This document shows positions 1 through 5,163 of a stretch of DNA of 7,941 nt, in pieces; position 1 is the stretch's first letter, and every line of letters starts with the position of its first letter. The position numbers were made by a program, and so were the translations under genes. Below the pieces are notes generated by a model that was given only the letters and a program-made list of their open reading frames with translations, made no database searches and was not told the origin of the DNA. The stretch spans positions 1 through 7,941 of the forward strand of contig CALAVF010000243.1 in the NCBI GenBank assembly GCA_937892315.1. Direction: 5' to 3'. The stretch comes from an uncultured Prevotellaceae bacterium (GTDB taxonomy: Bacteria > Bacteroidota > Bacteroidia > Bacteroidales > Bacteroidaceae).

Positions 1-528
1 CCTGAAGACCATTTGCTGATGGCTTGCTATACGGACGATGGGCAGATGCTCCCTTCTGATGTGGCGGAGCGTCTCTTTTCCCTTAATGCCCAAGAGGGAA
101 GGCACGCCCAGATGAATGCAGAGATGGCTGAGTGGCTCCTGCAAGACATTCAGCAGCAGAAAGGAACGGCAAAGGAGGAGAACTACCAGCGGAACCAAGC
201 GTTTTTTGAAACAGAAATCGACAAACTCAACTTGTGGGCGGATGATATCAAGATTGGTTTGGAACGGGAAATCAGCGACCTCGATGCAGAAATTAAACTT
301 CGCAAGGCCGAAGCACGGAAACTGACCCGACTGGAAGAAAAAATCGAGGCACAGCGCAAAGTGAAAGACCTCGAAAAGCGACGTAGTGAAAAGCGTCGCA
401 ATCTCTTCGAAGCCCAAGACGAGGTGGATGCCAAGAAAGATAAACTCTTTGATGAGGTGGAACAAGCCCTTCGACAGAAGAAAGAGAGTGAAGAAACTTT
501 GTTTAATATAAGATGGAGGATTGTATGA
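1..528 (+). CDS. SNF2/HepA-type DEAD/DEAH-box helicase, C-terminal part only
   Basis: This is the 3' end of a gene whose start and ATPase motifs lie upstream; the frame is open from base 1 and gives 175 residues before TGA at 526-528. The visible part is strongly charged and helical: a coiled coil of Glu/Lys/Arg-rich heptads (about residues 75-165) beginning near LWADDIK, then the closing peptide LFNIRWRIV. That coiled coil plus a short LF-x-IRW ending is what I know from the C-termini of large SNF2-related (COG0553-type) helicases that accompany defence methyltransferases, including those of DISARM (DrmD) and type 3 BREX. The family call rests on this tail alone, because no Walker motif is visible. 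The internal TTG and ATG codons near base 13-19 are not real starts. The gene overlaps the next by four bases (ATGA). GC is about 55% around 301-360 and falls sharply after about 490. Confidence 0.72.
   Translation, partial: PEDHLLMACYTDDGQMLPSDVAERLFSLNAQEGRHAQMNAEMAEWLLQDIQQQKGTAKEENYQRNQAFFETEIDKLNLWADDIKIGLEREISDLDAEIKLRKAEARKLTRLEEKIEAQRKVKDLEKRRSEKRRNLFEAQDEVDAKKDKLFDEVEQALRQKKESEETLFNIRWRIV
515..520 (+). promoter_or_regulatory. Shine-Dalgarno-like site before the DUF1016 gene
   Basis: GGAGGA at 515-520 sits four bases before ATG 525, inside the last codons of the helicase gene. It supports ATG 525 over the upstream in-frame ATG 513, which would lie before this site. Spacing is a little short, and strong SD sites are uncommon in Bacteroidota, so coupling through the ATGA overlap may matter more. 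Confidence 0.35.
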
Positions 529-1655
529 GTAAATTAGTAAAAATAGATGGCGAGTATGCCAATTGGATAAAAGACCTAAGCCTTCGTTTTCGGAAAAGCC
601 AGATAAAGGCTGCGGTGAGAGTGAATGGTGAGTTAATCCAGTTCTATTGGGAACTGGGTAGAGACATTGTTGAAATGAAGGCTGATGAGCGATGGACGGA
701 AAATTTTTGGAAAAATCTTCATGAAGATTTGCAAACCGCCATTCCAAATTTACAAGGACTTTCCATCACAAATCTTCAGTACACTAGGCGTTTTTATATA
801 CTCTACAAACCCTTTATTTCAGGACACCCACAACTTGTGGGTGTACAAGAAAAGAGATATAGTACAGTGGAACACCCACAAGTTGTGGGTGAAGTGGAAC
901 AAAATGGGATGCTTGTAAAAGTTTCACAAGTCGTAAGTCAATTATGCCTTATTCCTTGGGGGCACCATCGGTATATTATTGACAAATGTTTTGATTCGCC
1001 GCAAAAGGCTTTGTTCTATGTCCAGCAAACCATCAAAAACAATTGGTCTCGTGCCGTTCTTCTCAATTTCCTCGATACGGATTTGTATGAACGTCAAGGT
1101 CAAGCCATCACTAATTTCAAGGAGACATTGCCCGAAATACAGGGAGACTTGGTACAACAATTGCTGAAAGACCCCTATTGTTTTGATTTTGCAAACCTTA
1201 CAGAGCGTTATACAGAAAAAGAACTGAAGGAGGCATTGATCACCAACGTGGAAAAGTTCTTGTTGGAATTGGGCAATGGCTTTGCCTACATGGGAAGAGA
1301 ATTTCGCATAGAAGTAGGGCAGACAGAATTGTTTGCCGACATGCTTTTTTATAACACTCACCTGCATTGTTATGTAGTGGTCGAGGTGAAGACACAGAAG
1401 TTTGAACCAGCCTTCTTAGGACAATTAAGTGGATATGTTTCATGTGCCAATCATGTTTTGAAGCGTGATGGCGACAGCCCTACAGTTGGCTTACTAATTT
1501 GCAAAAGCAAAGATGATGTCATAGCCCAATATGCCCTCGAAGGTTATAACAATCCGCTGGGTATTTCTGAATATGAACTTTCCAAACTATATCCGAAAGA
1601 TTTCAAAAGCACATTACCGAGCATTGAAGATATTGAAAGAGAACTTAAAAATTGA
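525..1655 (+). CDS. DUF1016 / YhcG-type PD-(D/E)XK nuclease domain protein
   Basis: This 376-residue protein has the two-part DUF1016 layout. The N-terminal helical domain (about residues 10-95) carries the typical FYWELGRDIV stretch. The conserved IPWGHH segment is near residue 143, followed by NNWSRAVLLNF and DLYERQGQAITNF. The C-terminal YhcG nuclease domain follows; its likely catalytic set is D272 (FADMLFYN), E287 and K289 (VVVEVKTQKFEP), so the active site looks intact. The family is known as predicted DNA nucleases often found in restriction-modification loci; the exact role is not established. ATG 525 was chosen over ATG 513 because it gives the ATGA overlap with the helicase stop, has an SD-like site and starts at the usual MSKLVKI-like end. 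Oddly, the linker at residues 101-122 holds two palindromic units. GC is about 43% near its start, lower than the helicase before it, suggesting it is an accessory insertion. Confidence 0.9.
   Translation: MSKLVKIDGEYANWIKDLSLRFRKSQIKAAVRVNGELIQFYWELGRDIVEMKADERWTENFWKNLHEDLQTAIPNLQGLSITNLQYTRRFYILYKPFISGHPQLVGVQEKRYSTVEHPQVVGEVEQNGMLVKVSQVVSQLCLIPWGHHRYIIDKCFDSPQKALFYVQQTIKNNWSRAVLLNFLDTDLYERQGQAITNFKETLPEIQGDLVQQLLKDPYCFDFANLTERYTEKELKEALITNVEKFLLELGNGFAYMGREFRIEVGQTELFADMLFYNTHLHCYVVVEVKTQKFEPAFLGQLSGYVSCANHVLKRDGDSPTVGLLICKSKDDVIAQYALEGYNNPLGISEYELSKLYPKDFKSTLPSIEDIERELKN
825..843 (+). repeat. Perfect 9+1+9 palindrome, copy 1, inside the DUF1016 gene
   Basis: The 19-base unit CACCCACAACTTGTGGGTG has nine-base arms around a single central C. 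The pairing extends one more base on each side (824 and 844). It is read in frame as HPQLVG (residues 101-106) in the linker between the helical and nuclease domains. Copy 2 starts exactly 48 bases later with the central base changed to G, so each copy is the reverse complement of the other. Confidence 0.85.
873..891 (+). repeat. Perfect 9+1+9 palindrome, copy 2, inside the DUF1016 gene
   Basis: CACCCACAAGTTGTGGGTG is identical to copy 1 except for the central base and is read in the same frame as HPQVVG (residues 117-122). A weak third unit lies another 48 bases on (921-938, VSQVVS; 11 of 14 bases match over 924-937), which would make a degenerate 16-codon period that runs into the conserved SQVVSQL...IPWGHH region. 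Confidence 0.85.
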
Positions 1656-1661
1656 AGAACG

Positions 1662-3401
1662 ATGGCACAAGATAAACTACAAAAGTTAGAATTGGCTTGG
1701 ATAGGGAAAGATGAGAAGCGGGAGGCAATCGAACCTCGGATTCTCATTGAAGACCCTAAATATAGTTATGGCGATACAGAAAGTGGCAACATGCTTATTC
1801 ACGGCGATAATCTGTTGGCGTTGAAGGCATTGGAGCAGAAATACACAAACTGCATCAAATGCATTTATATTGACCCGCCATATAATACGGGGAATGCATT
1901 TGAATATTACGATGATGGAGTGGAACATTCGATATGGCTGTCTTTGATGTTCCAACGAATCTCCATTTTATATAACTTGCTGGCTCCAGATGGTGCATTT
2001 TGTATGCAACTTGATGACGAAGAGGTGCATTATGCCAAGATTATATGTGATGAGATTTTCAAACGAAATAATTTCATTGCGACTATTGCCGTGAAATCGT
2101 CAACTCCAAGCGGTGTGAAGACCGCCCATAGGACAAAAAAGATTATCAAACAAAAAGATTTTATTTTAGTGTATAAAAAATCAGATGCTTTGACTATAAA
2201 TCCTCTGTATGTAAAAAGAGAAACTTGGGATACACATTATTCTTTATATCTCACAAAGACTGATGGAAGGTATAACTTGCAAGATTTAGGTCATGTTCTG
2301 TATGAAAAAGGAATATACGATTATGTCCCTAAAATAAAAGAACTTGATATAAATGATAAAAAGTTTAAGAATTTCTATATAAACCATCGAAATGCCATCT
2401 GTCGTCTTCAGACACATAAAAATGTTGAGGCTGGGAAATACTCAAAAGAACACATGAATGAGGTTGTCTCATATCGGTCAAAAGATGATAACAAGGATGA
2501 TTTGTATTATAATGGTTCTGTCATAACGCCTTTGTCACGAGGGTTTCAAAAGGTTATATGGAATAGGGATATAACAGAGGATTTGGGCATGCTGCTATGT
2601 GATTTTTGGAGTGACATCGACTTCCAAAACACTCAAAATGAAGGTTCTGTGGATTTCCCAACATCGAAAAAACCAGAAGCCTTGATATATAGAATTATAT
2701 CAATGTTTACAGAAGAGGGGGATTATGTATTAGATAGTTTCCTTGGCTCTGGCACCACAGCAGCTGTTGCACAAAAAATGAATAGGAGGTATATTGGGAT
2801 AGAGTTGGGGCAACACGCTTATACTCATTGCTTTCCTCGACTGGTAAAGGTGACTTCTGGGACAGACCAAAGTGGAATGACAAAATCGGTACATTGGAAA
2901 GGCGGCAGCGGCTTTAAGTTCTACGAACTGGCTCCAAGCCTGCTGAAAGAGGACAAGTTCGGCAACCTCGTCATCAACAAAGAATACAATGCCGACATGC
3001 TTGCCGCAGCGATGGCGAAACAGGAAGGCTACACCTATCAGCCAGACAGCACCCTCTACTGGAAGCAAGGTCAAAGTTCGGAGCACGACTACATCTACAC
3101 CACCACCCAGTTCCTCACCGTGGAGAGTCTCGATGCCATCAGCGAAACCATGCAGGAGGACGAAAGCCTCCTCATCTGCTGCACCGCCTTCCAGAAGGAA
3201 TGCACCAACCACGCCACCCGCATCACCGTGAAGAAAATCCCTCAGATGCTCCTCGGCCGCTGCGAGTTCAACAAGGACGACTACTCCCTCAACATCATCG
3301 ACATGCCCCCACTTGACCTCGACGAAGACCCTGACACCGACTTCACCGAAGACGAACCCACAATCGAAGACAATAAACCCGTGCAAGGCACGTTATTTTA
3401 A
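1662..3401 (+). CDS. mod: Type III restriction-modification DNA methyltransferase subunit (adenine-N6)
   Basis: This 579-residue protein fits the normal size of type III Mod subunits. It transfers a methyl group from S-adenosylmethionine to adenine and reads the target site for both modification and restriction. The catalytic motif IV DPPY is at residues 71-74 (YIDPPYNTGNAF). The SAM-binding motif I, DSFLGSGTT, comes later at 358-366 followed by RRYIGIEL; this motif order is that of the beta class. The stretch between them (about 139-347) should hold the target recognition domain. The C-terminal part ends in an acidic tail and the peptide QGTLF (575-579). ATG 1662 lies six bases after the DUF1016 stop and starts a normal Mod N-terminus (MLIHGDNLLALKAL at 44-57). 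Composition varies strongly: about 33% GC over 2041-2700 and about 57% over 3001-3360. Both key motifs look intact, so it should be active. The recognition sequence cannot be read from here. Confidence 0.96.
   Translation: MAQDKLQKLELAWIGKDEKREAIEPRILIEDPKYSYGDTESGNMLIHGDNLLALKALEQKYTNCIKCIYIDPPYNTGNAFEYYDDGVEHSIWLSLMFQRISILYNLLAPDGAFCMQLDDEEVHYAKIICDEIFKRNNFIATIAVKSSTPSGVKTAHRTKKIIKQKDFILVYKKSDALTINPLYVKRETWDTHYSLYLTKTDGRYNLQDLGHVLYEKGIYDYVPKIKELDINDKKFKNFYINHRNAICRLQTHKNVEAGKYSKEHMNEVVSYRSKDDNKDDLYYNGSVITPLSRGFQKVIWNRDITEDLGMLLCDFWSDIDFQNTQNEGSVDFPTSKKPEALIYRIISMFTEEGDYVLDSFLGSGTTAAVAQKMNRRYIGIELGQHAYTHCFPRLVKVTSGTDQSGMTKSVHWKGGSGFKFYELAPSLLKEDKFGNLVINKEYNADMLAAAMAKQEGYTYQPDSTLYWKQGQSSEHDYIYTTTQFLTVESLDAISETMQEDESLLICCTAFQKECTNHATRITVKKIPQMLLGRCEFNKDDYSLNIIDMPPLDLDEDPDTDFTEDEPTIEDNKPVQGTLF
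2076..2700 (+). other. Probable target recognition region of Mod, AT-rich
   Basis: This segment codes for about residues 139-347 between catalytic motif IV and SAM motif I, where type III Mod proteins carry their variable DNA-recognition domain. Hand counts give about 33% GC here, against roughly 45% on either side and 57% in the tail. That fits a recognition domain exchanged by recombination, but the edges are approximate. Confidence 0.5.
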
Positions 3402-3416
3402 ATAAATAGTGAAACT

Positions 3417-4505
3417 ATGATAGAGCAGATTATATTAGACAACTATAAATCTATCAAGCATGCTCAGATTCCTTTGCGGAATATTAACGTGCTTATTGGA
3501 AGCAATGGAGCAGGAAAGAGTAATCTTATTTCCTTCTTTGAACTTGTACAGGCAATGTTAAACCAAAGACTGGGAAATTATGTTCTCCAAAGAGGAGGAA
3601 TCGACCGTTTCTTGTATAATGGAAGACAACACTCTGCACACATCAAGGGATTGATTGACTTTGACAATACGAATGCGTTCTTTTTCAAGTTGCTCCCGAT
3701 GGTTGTAGGGAACAAAGCCTTTATAGATTCCACTGGCGATTTCTTTAATAACAAGAAAGACTCCACGAAGGATTACGATACACTATGGAACAAAACATCA
3801 TGGGACTATTCTGTTGAAGAGTCTGGAATCATTAACAGCCAAAAATGGAGGGCTGGTTACTTGAAGAAATTCCTCAACAGTTTCACTGTCTATCACTTTC
3901 ACGACACAAGCATAACCTCTCCAATGAGAATGCGATGTAAAATTAGTGATAACACGAATCTTAGGCATGACGCTTCAAATTTGGCGGCATTTCTCTATCG
4001 TTTGCAAGAAACGGAACCAAAGAATTTCAAACTGCTGGAAGCGGCAATCCGCTCTATCGCCCCTTATTTTCTGAGATTTGACTTAAAACCAGAAGTGCTG
4101 CCAAACGAAGAAATTAAACTGGAATGGAAAGAGACTGAGAGCGATGCCTATATGGATGCCTATAGTTTGTCAGACGGTACGCTACGTTTCATCGCATTGG
4201 CAACACTACTCATCCAAGACAATCCTCCTGCCACCATTATTGTTGATGAGCCTGAGTTGGGCTTACATCCTCGTGCTATCAACAAGTTGGCTGCGTTGGT
4301 CAGAAGGGCTTCCGCCAAAACGCAAATCATCTTGGCAACGCAATCTGTTGAACTGCTCAACAATTTTGAAACAGAAGACATCATTATTGTTGACAGAAAG
4401 GATAACCAAACGGTATTTGAACGCCCTGACACAGAGCGTTTGAAGATTTGGTCAGACAAGTATGCGCTGGGAGAAATCTGGACAATGAATTTATTAAAGG
4501 GATAA
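3417..4505 (+). CDS. AAA_21-type (OLD/SMC-like) ATPase
   Basis: This 362-residue protein has a complete ABC-type ATPase core: Walker A GSNGAGKS at 28-35, an ABC signature-like LSDGT at 251-255, Walker B IIVDEPELGLHP with D277/E278, and the switch-region ATQS at 307-310. The start MIEQIILDNYKSIK is the typical beta-strand opening of the COG4637/AAA_21 ATPases. There is no membrane segment or signal peptide. Members are often paired with a small TOPRIM-like protein; here the next gene, four bases away, is DUF4276, so the two probably form one ATPase/effector complex as in split OLD or PARIS-type systems. It starts 15 bases after mod, and GC drops from about 57% to about 33% at this boundary, suggesting insertion of a two-gene cassette between mod and res. 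Its exact role is inferred. Confidence 0.9.
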   Translation: MIEQIILDNYKSIKHAQIPLRNINVLIGSNGAGKSNLISFFELVQAMLNQRLGNYVLQRGGIDRFLYNGRQHSAHIKGLIDFDNTNAFFFKLLPMVVGNKAFIDSTGDFFNNKKDSTKDYDTLWNKTSWDYSVEESGIINSQKWRAGYLKKFLNSFTVYHFHDTSITSPMRMRCKISDNTNLRHDASNLAAFLYRLQETEPKNFKLLEAAIRSIAPYFLRFDLKPEVLPNEEIKLEWKETESDAYMDAYSLSDGTLRFIALATLLIQDNPPATIIVDEPELGLHPRAINKLAALVRRASAKTQIILATQSVELLNNFETEDIIIVDRKDNQTVFERPDTERLKIWSDKYALGEIWTMNLLKG

Positions 4506-4509
4506 GGTT

Positions 4510-5163
4510 ATGAAGAGGTTATACATCGTTGTAGAAGGACAGACAGAGGTGGAGTTCGTCGAGTCATTGATTGCTCCATTTTTGCAGAAATATGAAGTGT
4601 ACAGTGTAACTCCTGTCATTATCCATACAAGCAAGTCAGGCAAAGGCGGTTTCGTGAATTATGTACATCTGAAGAATAAAGTGCTTGATTTGCTAAAATC
4701 CAACAGCAAAGATTTTGTTGTAACCACACTTGTGGATTTCTTCCGTTGTCCCCAACTGCCTTCGCCAGAAAAATGGGAGAGCATCAATGACCACAATCGT
4801 CGCGTTACCACGATGGAACAATGTATTGCAGATGACATCAACGATACTCGTTTCATCTCATACATCCAGTTACACGAATTTGAAGCATTGCTATTTTCTT
4901 CTAACATCGGTTTTGAGAACTATTTCACAGAGGAAGAATCGAAGAAGACATCTACAATCATTCAGAATTTCGAGAATCCAGAAGAGATTAACACCTCTCC
5001 CGAAGGAGCCCCTTCAAAACGTTTGCTGACAATCAGAGAGAATTATGACAAAGTATTGGAAGGAAATGCTATTGCTTTAGAAATCGGCATTGAGACAATA
5101 CTTTCTAAATGCCCACGATTCAACGAGTGGATTGAAAAACTAATCGAAGCGTGCAAATCATGA
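4510..5163 (+). CDS. DUF4276 family protein, TOPRIM-like, partner of the upstream ATPase
   Basis: This 217-residue protein shows the DUF4276 pattern: an opening strand with IVVEGQTE (residues 6-13, acidic E9 and E13), TTLVDFF at 72-78 with D76, and the family hallmark YIQLHEFEALLF at 118-129. The first two resemble the acidic motifs of TOPRIM nucleases, so a metal-dependent nuclease activity is plausible but not proven. It follows the ATPase by four bases, with AAGG-type purines just before ATG 4510, and its stop overlaps the Res start (ATGA at 5160-5163), so ATPase, DUF4276 and Res are probably made together. AAA plus DUF4276 pairs are common in bacterial genomes; in function they may be analogous to the ATPase plus DUF4435 pair AriA/AriB of PARIS, which is an inference and not a homology claim. 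Confidence 0.86.
   Translation: MKRLYIVVEGQTEVEFVESLIAPFLQKYEVYSVTPVIIHTSKSGKGGFVNYVHLKNKVLDLLKSNSKDFVVTTLVDFFRCPQLPSPEKWESINDHNRRVTTMEQCIADDINDTRFISYIQLHEFEALLFSSNIGFENYFTEEESKKTSTIIQNFENPEEINTSPEGAPSKRLLTIRENYDKVLEGNAIALEIGIETILSKCPRFNEWIEKLIEACKS

Noticed and set aside
228..238. CAACTTGTGGG in the helicase gene, shared with the DUF1016 palindrome
   Set aside because: Only one arm is present, no palindrome forms, and an 11-base match in this length of sequence can be chance.
513..524. ATG 513 as start of the DUF1016 gene
   Set aside because: It would add only four residues, lies ahead of the SD-like GGAGGA and loses the ATGA overlap with the helicase stop.
2135..2721. Possible phase-variable simple repeat in mod
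   Set aside because: Many type III mod genes switch by simple repeats, but the longest runs seen are A6 (2135-2140, 2175-2180) and G5 (2717-2721), too short for convincing slippage.
2730..3386. 218-codon open frame on the minus strand
   Set aside because: It lies wholly opposite the GC-rich end of mod and reads as low-complexity hydrophobic/Gly/Val-rich protein; it is an artefact of the C-ending codon use of mod.
3402..3416. Internal promoter or terminator between mod and the ATPase gene
   Set aside because: The 15-base gap is only A/T-rich; no -7/-33 pair of Bacteroidota type and no stable stem is visible.
5151..5159. GTG 5151 as start of res
   Set aside because: ATG 5160 is three codons later, forms ATGA with the DUF4276 stop, and the extra residues match nothing typical of Res.
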